Made by a program: the position numbers and the translations under genes | Source: Lutispora thermophila DSM 19022 | GTDB taxonomy: Bacteria > Bacillota > Clostridia > Lutisporales > Lutisporaceae | Direction of reading: 5' to 3' | NCBI RefSeq assembly: GCF_900142105.1 | Contig: NZ_FQZS01000003.1 | Coordinates: 359,114-423,113, forward strand | DNA: 64,000 nt | The notes under the pieces: generated by a model | What the model was told of the DNA's origin: nothing | Database searches by the model: none | What the model saw: only the letters and a program-made list of their open reading frames with translations | Part shown: piece after piece, positions 1 through 8,439 of the stretch | Position numbering within the stretch: position 1 is the first letter of the stretch | How the letters are laid out: every line of letters begins with the position of its first letter

Positions 1-564
1 GTGTGCTATATCCTCAGCTCCGTGCCGATGTTCTGGCTGGGACTGTTGTTCCTTTTAATCTTTGCCGTATGGCTCAGATGGTTCCCCATTGGCTTTTCCT
101 CCCCAGTAGGTGTACTTAGTGAGAATGTGACATTATGGCAGAAAATTCATCATCTGATTCTGCCAGCATTTACATTAAGTCTGATGTCTTTTGCTAATAT
201 TGCGCTGCATACCCGTCAGAAACTGGTGGATGTCATGAACAGCGAATATGTCTTATTCGCCAAAGCCAGAGGGGAAGGACAATGGACTATATTGCGCCGT
301 CATGGCCTGCGAAACATTCTGCTTCCTGCATTGACTTTGCAGTTTGCATCCTTCGCAGAATTGTTCGGTGGTTCAGTAATGGCTGAGAATGTATTCAGTT
401 ATCCTGGACTTGGTAGTGCTGTTTCTGCAGCCGGATTACAGGGAGATGTGCCATTGCTTCTTGGTGTGACTTTATTCTCCGCTATGTTTGTCTGCGTAGG
501 TAATATGATCGCCAATCTGCTCTATGGTGTGGTTGATCCTCAGATTCGGGAGGTGGGAGAATGA
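1..564 (+). CDS. ABC importer permease, DppB/NikB type (5' end outside window)
   Basis: This is the C-terminal 187 residues of an inner-membrane permease of the dipeptide/nickel (BPD_transp_1) family; family members are about 310 residues, so the N-terminus lies before the window. Several hydrophobic segments are visible, and the cytoplasmic EAA loop that docks on the ATPase is recognisable (EYVLFAKARGEG, residues about 81-92, followed by HGLRN). The stop overlaps the start of the next gene by 4 bp (ATGA), so the two permeases are translationally coupled. The substrate cannot be read from the sequence; peptides, nickel or an opine-like metallophore are all possible. Confidence 0.9.
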   Translation: MCYILSSVPMFWLGLLFLLIFAVWLRWFPIGFSSPVGVLSENVTLWQKIHHLILPAFTLSLMSFANIALHTRQKLVDVMNSEYVLFAKARGEGQWTILRRHGLRNILLPALTLQFASFAELFGGSVMAENVFSYPGLGSAVSAAGLQGDVPLLLGVTLFSAMFVCVGNMIANLLYGVVDPQIREVGE

Positions 565-1385
565 AGAGTTTGAATCACAGAACAAAAGTAGTTATTCTGA
601 CCGCTGTCATGTTTGTATTATTAGTCGCTGTTTACGCTTGCGGTATACTTATTTCGGAAGAAGCTGTAACAGGCAGTTTCTTAAATGCGAAACGTCCTCC
701 GTGTTTGGAACATCCCTTTGGAACTGATGCGCTGGGACGAGACCTGTTTTTGCGCACATTAAAAGGATTGTCTGTAAGCATCACTGTCGGATTGGTTGCA
801 TCCCTCATAAGCGCTGTGATTGCAGTATTAGTTGGGATTGCAGCAGCAAACGGTTCCAAATGGGTCGATGCCCTGATCAACTGGATCATTGACCTCGTGA
901 TGAGCGTACCCCATACGATTTTGATTATTTTGATATCTTTTGCCCTTGGACGTGGTTTGAAAGGTTTGCTTATGGGTATCGCAGCAACGCACTGGTGCAG
1001 TCTTGCCCGACTGATCCGAGGAGAAGTCTTGCAGCTTCGCTCACAACAATATGTTGCCGTATCACGCAAGCTTGGAAAGTCCAGCGGATGGATTCTGACA
1101 AATCACTTGCTGCCCCATTTGGTTCCCCAGTTCTTTGTTGGATTGATTCTCATGTTTCCCCATGCGATTTTGCATGAAGCATCCATTTCCTTTCTGGGTT
1201 TTGGATTGCCGCCGGAACAGCCAGCGATCGGTATCATTTTATCGGAAAGCATGCGTTATTTATCAACAGGCATGTGGTGGATTGCGGTGTTGCCCGGTCT
1301 GACACTTGTGTTGATCGTATTGCTTATAGACAAGTTTGGAGATCACCTGCGTATGATACTTGATCCATACAGTGCGCAGGAATAA
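561..1385 (+). CDS. ABC importer permease, DppC/NikC type
   Basis: Second permease subunit of the same importer, 274 residues, near the usual family length of about 280-300. An N-terminal transmembrane helix (residues about 9-30) is followed by the HPFGTDALGRDLF motif typical of DppC/NikC proteins (about 51-63), and the EAA-type loop lies near residues 165-185. It starts at an ATG overlapping the previous stop, with GGAGG just upstream. It should form the membrane heterodimer with the preceding permease and be energised by the two downstream ATPases. Confidence 0.93.
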   Translation: MKSLNHRTKVVILTAVMFVLLVAVYACGILISEEAVTGSFLNAKRPPCLEHPFGTDALGRDLFLRTLKGLSVSITVGLVASLISAVIAVLVGIAAANGSKWVDALINWIIDLVMSVPHTILIILISFALGRGLKGLLMGIAATHWCSLARLIRGEVLQLRSQQYVAVSRKLGKSSGWILTNHLLPHLVPQFFVGLILMFPHAILHEASISFLGFGLPPEQPAIGIILSESMRYLSTGMWWIAVLPGLTLVLIVLLIDKFGDHLRMILDPYSAQE

Positions 1386-1395
1386 GGAGAGCAAA

Positions 1396-2331
1396 ATGGA
1401 ACAAAAGAAAGAAACTCTACTTGAAATACATGATTTATCCGTTTCCTTTCGTATGTATGATCACGGACTGGAGCAGAAGGATTTGAAAGCCATTTCTGAT
1501 TTGCATCTGACAGTGCACTCCGGAGAGATCGTTGCGATTGCCGGTTCTTCCGGTTCAGGCAAAAGTCTGTTGGCATCTGCTATTCTGGACATTCTTCCGG
1601 ATAATGCAACTGTGCAGGGACATATGCACTATAAAGGACAGGAACTTACTCGGGAACGTCAAAAACAGTTGCGAGGGACCAAGATTGCTCTGGTACCTCA
1701 GTCTGTGGCATATCTTGATCCCCTGATGAAAATAGGTCCACAGGCAGACGGACACTATAAACCGAAGCCGACTGAGAAGAGAAGAAAACTGTTTGAGCGT
1801 TTTCAACTACCCGAACATACAGAAAAACTCTATCCGTTTCAGCTATCGGGGGGCATGGCAAGGCGTGTGCTGGTATCAACTGCCTTGATAACAGATGCAG
1901 AACTGATAATCGCGGATGAACCGACACCAGGTATGAGTCTTGAACAGGCACTGGAAGCTTTGCGAATGTTCCGAGAGATGGCGGATGAAGGTAAGGCTGT
2001 CATTCTTATTACTCACGATATGGACTTGGCGTTTGAGTTTGCAGACCGTGTTGCTGTTTTTTATGCAGGCACGACTGTTGAAACAGCACTGGCTTCCGAT
2101 TTCAAAACAGGTCCCGAAGCTTTACGCCATCCCTATTCCAAGGCTTTGTGGAAAGCCCTGCCACAAAACGGTTTTGAGCCGATTCCCGGTTTTCAGCCCT
2201 ATGCAGGAAGTCTGCCGAAAGGATGCTTGTTTGCGCCCCGTTGTCCATATAAAACGGAACAATGTGAGAAACAGGTACCACCAGTGCGTGAGATCAGAGG
2301 TGGAGAAGTGAGGTGTTATCATGGCGCTTGA
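1396..2331 (+). CDS. ABC importer ATP-binding protein, DppD/NikD type
   Basis: Cytoplasmic ATPase subunit, 311 residues. The start is the ATG at 1396, placed after AAGGAG at 1384-1389; an upstream in-frame ATG lies inside the preceding gene and has no ribosome site. Walker A (GSSGSGKS), signature (LSGGM), Walker B (LIIADEPT) and the switch histidine (LITHD) are present. The D-loop reads PGMS instead of the usual SALD/TALD. The C-terminus carries the oligopeptide-transporter extension with its spaced cysteines (CLFAPRCPYKTEQC and a terminal CYH). It overlaps the next gene by 11 bp. Confidence 0.92.
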   Translation: MEQKKETLLEIHDLSVSFRMYDHGLEQKDLKAISDLHLTVHSGEIVAIAGSSGSGKSLLASAILDILPDNATVQGHMHYKGQELTRERQKQLRGTKIALVPQSVAYLDPLMKIGPQADGHYKPKPTEKRRKLFERFQLPEHTEKLYPFQLSGGMARRVLVSTALITDAELIIADEPTPGMSLEQALEALRMFREMADEGKAVILITHDMDLAFEFADRVAVFYAGTTVETALASDFKTGPEALRHPYSKALWKALPQNGFEPIPGFQPYAGSLPKGCLFAPRCPYKTEQCEKQVPPVREIRGGEVRCYHGA

Positions 2332-2923
2332 AGCAAAAAACATTTATTTTCGCTATGATCGTAAACAGCCATGGATACTGGAAGATTGCAGCGTGAGAGT
2401 TGAAAAAGGTGAACGTTTGGCAATCTTCGCCCCAAGTGGCTATGGTAAAACCACACTTGCCATGCTGTTGGCGGGATATTTGGAACCAGCGAAAGGACAG
2501 ATACTGCTGGATGAGAAACCGTTGCCCAAGAGAGGAATATGTCCGGTGCAGCTAATCTATCAGCATCCGGAAAAGGCGATTAATCCACGTTGGAGATTGA
2601 AACGAGTTCTTGAAGAAAGCGGACAACTCAGAGAAGATGTATTGGACGCTTTTGGTATTGAACGAGCATGGCTTGATCGTTTTCCACGGGAACTTTCAGG
2701 CGGAGAGTTGCAAAGATTTTGTGTGGCAAGGGCACTCATGAGCGGTGCAGAATATATTATCTGTGATGAAATCAGCACCATGATGGATGTGATTACGCAG
2801 GCTCAGATTTGGAATGTTGTTTTAAAAGAGGCTGGAAAAAGAAACATGGGAATCATTGCCGTGACACATAATAAACATCTGGCTGAGAGAATCGCGACAA
2901 GAACGATTGACCTATCCATATAA
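2321..2923 (+). CDS. ABC importer ATP-binding protein, DppF/NikE type, short
   Basis: Partner ATPase of the preceding subunit, 200 residues, clearly shorter than DppF/NikE proteins (usually 260-320) because the C-terminal oligopeptide extension is absent. Walker A is APSGYGKT, the signature LSGGE, Walker B YIICDE, and the switch histidine VTHN. The D-loop region reads ISTMMD, again non-canonical, as in the previous gene. The catalytic glutamate is kept, so it is probably active. It ends the operon: its stop codon lies in the loop of a 10-bp stem (2908-2933). Confidence 0.9.
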   Translation: MALEAKNIYFRYDRKQPWILEDCSVRVEKGERLAIFAPSGYGKTTLAMLLAGYLEPAKGQILLDEKPLPKRGICPVQLIYQHPEKAINPRWRLKRVLEESGQLREDVLDAFGIERAWLDRFPRELSGGELQRFCVARALMSGAEYIICDEISTMMDVITQAQIWNVVLKEAGKRNMGIIAVTHNKHLAERIATRTIDLSI

Positions 2924-2933
2924 GGGTAGGTCA
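2908..2933 (+). terminator. Stem-loop at the end of the ABC operon
   Basis: TGACCTATCC pairs with GGGTAGGTCA (one T-G pair) around a 6-nt loop containing the stop codon. No long T tract follows, so termination strength is uncertain. Confidence 0.4.
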
Positions 2934-3170
2934 ACTGTCTTAATGGAAAAATACCTTTTTAGGAGTATCTGTTGATATAAGGAACGAAAGCCTTGCTTCT
3001 TTCACTTGGTATTCTTTTAGGATAAAATTCCCTTGACAAATCTCATCTAAATAAAAGATTGGGGTACTTTGCACAAAGCATATGATGAACAGGTAAAGGT
3101 GAGAAATGTAGAAAGAATAAAATTTATGTGATAACATAATCTTAATCTATAGCTTTGAGGAGGAAATGGT

Positions 3171-3722
3171 ATGAAATTAATGATAGCATCTGACATTCAT
3201 GGTTCAGCTTATTACTGTGGTAAGATGATAAATGCATATAAAGAAGAAAAAGCAGATAAGTTATTGCTGCTTGGGGATCTTTTGTATCATGGCCCCAGAA
3301 ACGATTTGCCTAAGGATTATGATCCAAAGAAGGTAATAAACATGTTGAATGATATAGCTGATGAAATATTGTGTGTGAGAGGCAATTGTGAAGCAGAAGT
3401 GGACCAGATGGTTCTGAAATTCCCTATAATGGCTGAGTACTGCATATTATACCTTCATAATCGCATGGTGTTTGCCACTCATGGGCATAAGTACAATGAA
3501 GAAAATCCACCATCATTGAAAAAGGGAGATATTTTACTAAATGGACACACCCATATCCCTAAATTTACTAAGCATGAGAATTATTATTACATCAATCCGG
3601 GCTCTGTATCTATACCCAAAGGTGGAAGCAACAACGGTTATATAGTGCTGGAGAATGGTGAATTTATTTGGAAGGATTTTGATGGCAATTGTTCTTATTT
3701 GGCCAGAAACAACCTAGTATAG
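3171..3722 (+). CDS. yfcE: YfcE-like metallophosphodiesterase
   Basis: Calcineurin-like phosphoesterase of the YfcE/MJ0936 family, 183 residues, the normal length. The metal ligands are visible in order: SDIHG (residues 7-11), LLGDLLYHGP (about 34-43), RGNCE (about 74-78), ATHGHKY (about 103-109) and NGHTHIP (about 124-130). Such enzymes hydrolyse phosphodiesters with Mn2+ in the cytoplasm; the natural substrate is unclear. A strong GAGGAGG precedes the ATG. It is monocistronic by position. The 235 bp before it hold no gene I can recognise. Confidence 0.92.
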   Translation: MKLMIASDIHGSAYYCGKMINAYKEEKADKLLLLGDLLYHGPRNDLPKDYDPKKVINMLNDIADEILCVRGNCEAEVDQMVLKFPIMAEYCILYLHNRMVFATHGHKYNEENPPSLKKGDILLNGHTHIPKFTKHENYYYINPGSVSIPKGGSNNGYIVLENGEFIWKDFDGNCSYLARNNLV

Positions 3723-3826
3723 GGAAAAACAATTTAATTAGAAAAAAAACTGGTTTTTTATATATAAATATCATTGTAAATTCTTTTTGTTTCTGCTAAA
3801 CTATGAAATAGCAATCAGGAGGTGAA

Positions 3827-3931
3827 ATGATGAACATTATAATCTCGGTTAACACAATTTTGGATAGACTTGCTCATGTTGTTTCTTCAATTACAGCAAA
3901 TAATAGCATCCAAGGGGGTAGTCTGTCGTAA
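3827..3931 (+). CDS. Putative leader peptide of the ABC-F gene (34 aa)
   Basis: A 34-codon ORF with a strong ribosome site (CAGGAGGTG, about 3 nt before a double ATG) lies in the leader of the ABC-F gene and ends 56 nt before the first of two terminator hairpins. The peptide has no recognised domain. Leader peptides coupled to terminators control many ABC-F ribosome-protection and erm genes, where antibiotic-stalled ribosomes change leader folding. That role here is inference from position and architecture. Confidence 0.5.
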   Translation: MMNIIISVNTILDRLAHVVSSITANNSIQGGSLS

Positions 3932-3987
3932 ATTGCATATTATGTTAACTGAGCAAGTGAATCATCATTTTATATATATTGTAATAT

Positions 3988-4021
3988 ACCCGGGTACGAT
4001 TTGCTTGCCCGGGTTTTATTA
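3988..4021 (+). terminator. Attenuator hairpin 1 in the ABC-F leader
   Basis: ACCCGGG (3988-3994) pairs with CCCGGGT (4008-4014) around a 13-nt loop and is followed directly by TTTATTAT, an intrinsic terminator. It precedes the ABC-F start by about 280 bp. Confidence 0.75.
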
Positions 4022-4085
4022 TACTCAAATAACAATTTTCATTAGGTATATATCATAACCTTGCATATCTGAAGTTTGAGTCTGA

Positions 4086-4130
4086 AATACCTGGGCAGTA
4101 TCTACGCTTGCCCAGGTATTTTGGATTTTG
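4086..4130 (+). terminator. Attenuator hairpin 2 in the ABC-F leader
   Basis: AATACCTGGGCA (4086-4097) pairs perfectly with TGCCCAGGTATT (4109-4120), 12 bp, loop 11 nt, then TTGGATTTTG. It resembles hairpin 1 in both arm and loop sequence, suggesting a tandem duplication. A further copy of the right arm (CCCAGGT, 4275-4281) sits just before the ABC-F ribosome site and could compete for the left arm. Confidence 0.7.
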
Positions 4131-4242
4131 AAGGAAAGTGTGCTTTCCTTCAAAAAGGGGGATGCAAGGGGTAACTCCTCCTGCCGGCCAAGGATGGTGC
4201 TCAAGATTCGAAGCATCCGTCGAAGGGAATCATGGGATTCCC
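4130..4242 (+). promoter_or_regulatory. Two further hairpins in the ABC-F leader
   Basis: GAAGGAAAG (4130-4138) pairs with CTTTCCTTC (4143-4151), 9 bp with a 4-nt loop. GGGAATC (4225-4231) pairs with GATTCCC (4236-4242), 7 bp with a 4-nt loop. Both lie between the terminators and the coding start, consistent with a multi-state leader RNA. Confidence 0.5.
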
Positions 4243-4298
4243 TAGCGAAAAAAATGGGAAGCAACTTTTTTGTACCCAGGTGGAAGGGAGTTAATAAT

Positions 4299-6182
4299 AT
4301 GATAGAAATTGGTTTAAAAAACTTAGAGAAATATTACGGCGCAAATCATGTGCTGAAAGGTGTTACTTTTGAAATCATGCAAGGAGAGAGAATAGGCCTT
4401 CTGGGTAAAAACGGTGCAGGGAAAACTACCCTTTTTAAAATATTAGCGGGTGTGGAAGGTATCGATGGTGGAAGCAAAATGGTCAGAAAAGGTGCAACCG
4501 TTGGTCTTCTTGATCAGATACCTGATTTTCCAGAATCATATACAGTCTATGATGTGCTTTACTCCGCCTTTGATGATCTGATGAAAATTCATAATCAGAT
4601 GAAGGAGTTGGAAAAGATAATGGAGAAAGCGGTTACAGATGCTGTTTTAAGAAGATATGGTAATCTTCAGCAGCTTTTTGAAGCTAAAGATGGATATTCC
4701 ATAGAAGGCAATATAAATCGCATATGTATAGGCTTAAAGATTGACAATGATATGGCATCAAGAGAATTTAACAAGTTAAGCGGCGGTGAAAAGACAAGGA
4801 TAATGCTTGGAAGGCTCATGCTGGAGAAACCGGACATACTTTTGCTTGATGAGCCGACTAATCATCTGGACTTGAGTTCCATAGAATGGCTGGAGAATTT
4901 TTTCAGTGAGTATAAAGGCACTGCTATAATAATATCTCATGACAGATATTTTTTAGACAAGGTAGTAAACAGAATTGTGGAGATAGTAGACGGAAAAGCT
5001 GAACTTTATGAAGGTAACTATTCTTACTATGTGAAAGAAAAGCAGCAGAGATATGAAATACAGCTGGCAAAATATAATGAGGAGCAAAAGAAAATAAAGC
5101 AGTTGGAAGAAGCGGCAAAGAGGATGCACGAATGGGCAAAAATAGCCGATAACGGAGCCATGCACAAGAGAGCTTTCAGCATAGAAAAGAGGATTGAGAG
5201 AATGGAAAAGACAGATAAACCTGTAAGTGAAAGAAGCATTAATGGAGGTTTCTCTCAATGTGATTTTTCAAGCAAAGATGTAGTTTTGGCTAAAGGACTT
5301 AAAAAGTATTACGGAGATAAAAAGGTTATAGAAAATCTGGATTTGCTCATTCGGAAGAATGAAAATGTAGCAATACTGGGGGATAACGGTTCAGGAAAGT
5401 CTACATTGATTAAGATTATTACAGGGGAAGTAAAGCCTGATGGAGGAACCATAAAGTTGGGGGATAGCATGAGATTTGCCTATCTTCCACAGATTGTAAC
5501 CTTTGACAATCCAAAGCTAAGCATTTTGGAAACGGTGATTCAGGAGTTAAACATGCAGGAAGGTCCTGCAAGAAGCCTCATGGCTAAATATAAATTCAAG
5601 CAGGAAGATGTGCATAAAACAGTAGAAAATCTCTCCGGTGGTGAAAAGAGCAGGCTGAGACTTTGCATCATGATGCAGAAGGATGTGAATCTACTCATAC
5701 TGGATGAGCCAACAAACCATTTGGACATTGTCTCAAGAGAATGGCTTGAGAGTGCACTGGAGGACTTCTCGGGCACACTGGTATTCGTATCCCATGACAG
5801 ATACTTTATCAACAAGTTTGCAAGCAGAATATGTGAGATGGTTGACGGAAATATAGAAGACTATTATGGCGACTATGAATACTATAAGGAAAGAAAAGCA
5901 ATAAAGCAGGAGCAAAAAGAATCTCTTCCGGTGAAAAAAGAAAAAGTGAAGAGAGAGAAAGGTGAAAAGCCCAATAAGAAGGAAGACGATTCTTATAAAA
6001 AGCTGGAGGAGTTAGAAAACCTGATAAACAGCCTTGAAGAAAAGCTAAAAGATATCAACATATCTATGGAAAATTCAGGTGATGATTATGAAGCATTGAG
6101 TTCACTCTATGATGAGAAAACAACCATTGAAGAAGAACTTGACACCCTATATGAACAATGGGTTTCACTGAATGATATATAG
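4299..6182 (+). CDS. ABC-F family ATPase (YdiF-like), possible ribosome-protection factor
   Basis: Soluble protein of 627 residues with two ABC domains and no membrane segment. Walker A motifs are GKNGAGKT (about 36-43) and GDNGSGKST; signatures are LSGGEKTR and LSGGEKSR; both Walker B motifs end in LDEPTNHLD, the ABC-F hallmark. A charged inter-domain linker is present and a Lys/Glu-rich coiled-coil tail occupies about residues 535-627, as in YdiF-type proteins. ABC-F proteins act on the ribosome; some confer resistance to PLS antibiotics, others are housekeeping. The start chosen is the ATG at 4299 behind GGAAGGGAG; the frame is open further upstream but only through the leader. The attenuator-like leader favours an inducible resistance role, which is inference. 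Confidence 0.9.
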   Translation: MIEIGLKNLEKYYGANHVLKGVTFEIMQGERIGLLGKNGAGKTTLFKILAGVEGIDGGSKMVRKGATVGLLDQIPDFPESYTVYDVLYSAFDDLMKIHNQMKELEKIMEKAVTDAVLRRYGNLQQLFEAKDGYSIEGNINRICIGLKIDNDMASREFNKLSGGEKTRIMLGRLMLEKPDILLLDEPTNHLDLSSIEWLENFFSEYKGTAIIISHDRYFLDKVVNRIVEIVDGKAELYEGNYSYYVKEKQQRYEIQLAKYNEEQKKIKQLEEAAKRMHEWAKIADNGAMHKRAFSIEKRIERMEKTDKPVSERSINGGFSQCDFSSKDVVLAKGLKKYYGDKKVIENLDLLIRKNENVAILGDNGSGKSTLIKIITGEVKPDGGTIKLGDSMRFAYLPQIVTFDNPKLSILETVIQELNMQEGPARSLMAKYKFKQEDVHKTVENLSGGEKSRLRLCIMMQKDVNLLILDEPTNHLDIVSREWLESALEDFSGTLVFVSHDRYFINKFASRICEMVDGNIEDYYGDYEYYKERKAIKQEQKESLPVKKEKVKREKGEKPNKKEDDSYKKLEELENLINSLEEKLKDINISMENSGDDYEALSSLYDEKTTIEEELDTLYEQWVSLNDI

Positions 6183-6211
6183 CAGCATGGCAAACGTCAT
6201 GCTGCATTTTT
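6182..6211 (+). terminator. Terminator after the ABC-F gene
   Basis: GCAGCATG (6182-6189) pairs with CATGCTGC (6198-6205), followed by ATTTTT. Confidence 0.85.
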
Positions 6212-6706
6212 GTGGTAATGTTACAGAATTAGAGATAATATGTAGAAATAACCAATATTATATGGTATATTTATTGTAATAAGTAAAAGTATGGAAAGTA
6301 TTGAGTGTCAATACGGCGGAAAATAGGACAAGCTATATTTAAAAATAGACTTAGAGAGACTATTTCCCGGGCAAATTTGTAAAGAAAAGTATATTTTTGT
6401 TGCTTGCAACATTCATTAGCAACACATAAACATGCGTATGTCTACGTCTGTAATACATAATAGGCTAAGGGAAAATTATGAGCTTCTTCACAAGCTAATT
6501 AATACTCTATATAAATTATCTTACTTCTTTGAAATATAAGAAGATGTAAAAATAGCAGGGTAATATATATAAGCTATTTTGCTTTATTAGCTATGCATGA
6601 GTTCCATATTCAATATTCAATTTAGATTTTTTATAACTTATAAAAATATAAGGATGTACTCTATGCTCTAAATAACACGATGATAATTTAAAGGAGGAAA
6701 AAATCA
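6212..6706. other. AT-rich intergenic stretch, no gene seen
   Basis: About 495 bp of very AT-rich sequence with stops in all frames and no recognisable RNA. It marks the transition from the ABC-F gene into the AT-rich accessory region. Confidence 0.5.
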
Positions 6707-6832
6707 GTGTGTGATCACATCACATTTGTGTTCTTAAAAGGAGCTGCTTTAAGTGGATTAGTATCAAGATTATTAAAATATTTTATACAATTACTAAACA
6801 GGAGGGATATATATGAGGTTTGCTTGGGTTAA
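6707..6832 (+). CDS. Possible small ORF (41 aa) overlapping the dgt start
   Basis: A GTG-initiated 41-codon ORF follows AAGGAGG (6691-6697) and runs 20 bp into dgt in another frame, so its ribosomes would terminate just inside dgt. The middle is hydrophobic (FVFLKGAALSGLVSRLLKYF), as in a small membrane peptide. It could be a coupling or leader ORF or chance; I do not recognise it. Confidence 0.3.
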   Translation: MCDHITFVFLKGAALSGLVSRLLKYFIQLLNRRDIYEVCLG

Positions 6833-8264
6833 AGCTGACGAGAAAAATGCGATAAGATTTTTTAATGAAAATGAACATTCAATAAGAACAAAGTTTGAGA
6901 GAGATAGAGATAGGATACTTTATTCAAAGGCATTTAGAAGATTAAGTGGTAAAACTCAAATTTTTATATCAGGATATGATGATCATGCTAGAACGAGGCT
7001 TATACATACTCTTGAAGTTGCTCAAATAGCTAAAACAATTGGGAAGAATTTAGGATTAGATTTAGATTTAATTGAAGCTATAGCTATAGGCCATGATATT
7101 GGTCATACACCGTTTGGACATGCTGGTGAAAGGGCACTAAACTTAATTATGAATAATTGTGAAACGCTTAACAAGTTTGGGGTTAAGTTAAAGGATAGCG
7201 ATAAAGGGTTTAAGCATAATTTTCAAGGAGTTCGCCAAGTTGTAGATATTGAAAGTATTTCTAATAATTACAAAGGTCTTAATTTAACCAATTATACATT
7301 ATGTGGAATATTAATTCATAGCAAGTATAATGCAAAAATGAAGTGTAAAAATGATTTAGTAAAAGATAAAGATAAGAGTACGAGCGATGAAACCATTTGT
7401 AATTATAGAAGCAAACGAAAAAAATGTAATAGTGAAGGTAATTTACTGTTCAATTATTATAAAAAATATATAGATTTAATAAAAATAGATAACTCTTGGA
7501 CTATAGAAGCGTTAGTAGTTAAAATTGCTGATGAAATAGCACAAAGACATCATGATGTTGAGGATGGATTAATTGCTGGATTAATAAAATCTGCAGATCT
7601 TTATGATGTGTTCATAGATATATTTAGAAAATATATGACAAAAGAAGATATTAGAATATTGGAAGCGATAAAAAATGAAACAGATTTAGAACTATTATTG
7701 CCATTATATTCAAAGCTAATAGTCAATTTTTTTGTAATGAATCTCATTAATCAATCTAAAGTTAATATTAGAAATTTAATAATTAATTTTGATATAAAGT
7801 CAAACGAAGATTTTCATCATCTAAAGTCACAAATTTATAACAAAGTAGATATTAGCAAATTAATTAACTATGATAAAGAGCTTTATGAATTAGAAGATGA
7901 ATTTCAAGACTATTTGTATAATTCGATACTAAATTCTCATAAAGTACAGAGCATGGATGGAAAGGCATATTATATTATTAGACAGTTATTTAAAGCATAC
8001 TTATCAAATCCACAGCAATTACCGGATATTGTAATACAAAATTTTTTTAATGACATAATTAAGAATGGAATGTTTGAGAAAAGTGAAATGACAGTTGGAG
8101 AAATGAGGACAGTGCTAAGAAAAAATTATGATCAAAATCCTTATGATGGATGGAAGGCTCTACTCTTAAGGAATATTACTGATTATATTGCTGAAATGAC
8201 AGATAATATGGCATATGAACAATATAATTTGCTTTATGGGCCCACAAAGAACTATAGATTATAA
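6813..8264 (+). CDS. dgt: dGTPase / dNTP triphosphohydrolase
   Basis: HD-domain enzyme of 483 residues, in the range of long Dgt proteins, which hydrolyse dGTP (or other dNTPs) to the nucleoside and tripolyphosphate. The N-terminal FRRLSGKTQIF (about 41-51), the metal histidine in IHTLEVAQ (about 64-71), the HD pair in IGHDIGHTPFGHAGER (about 92-107) and a later RHHDVEDGL are all present. GGAGG precedes the ATG. Its codons are much more AT-rich than those of the gene before it. Some Dgt enzymes restrict phage by depleting dNTPs, and the HEPN- and AbiGi-like neighbours make that role plausible, but housekeeping dGTPase activity is equally compatible. Confidence 0.92.
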   Translation: MRFAWVKADEKNAIRFFNENEHSIRTKFERDRDRILYSKAFRRLSGKTQIFISGYDDHARTRLIHTLEVAQIAKTIGKNLGLDLDLIEAIAIGHDIGHTPFGHAGERALNLIMNNCETLNKFGVKLKDSDKGFKHNFQGVRQVVDIESISNNYKGLNLTNYTLCGILIHSKYNAKMKCKNDLVKDKDKSTSDETICNYRSKRKKCNSEGNLLFNYYKKYIDLIKIDNSWTIEALVVKIADEIAQRHHDVEDGLIAGLIKSADLYDVFIDIFRKYMTKEDIRILEAIKNETDLELLLPLYSKLIVNFFVMNLINQSKVNIRNLIINFDIKSNEDFHHLKSQIYNKVDISKLINYDKELYELEDEFQDYLYNSILNSHKVQSMDGKAYYIIRQLFKAYLSNPQQLPDIVIQNFFNDIIKNGMFEKSEMTVGEMRTVLRKNYDQNPYDGWKALLLRNITDYIAEMTDNMAYEQYNLLYGPTKNYRL

Positions 8265-8439
8265 GAGAGCAGATATTATAGTTGTATCTGACACAGTGAA
8301 ACTATTTATGATATTTGGACAAGTATCTAAGAAGGGTATCCACCATGCTTGCAAAATATGATTTATCTTAGGTAAAGATATGACAGGCATATTAGATATT
8401 CAACAATGTTAAAGTAAAATTAGAAGGGATAATTATATT

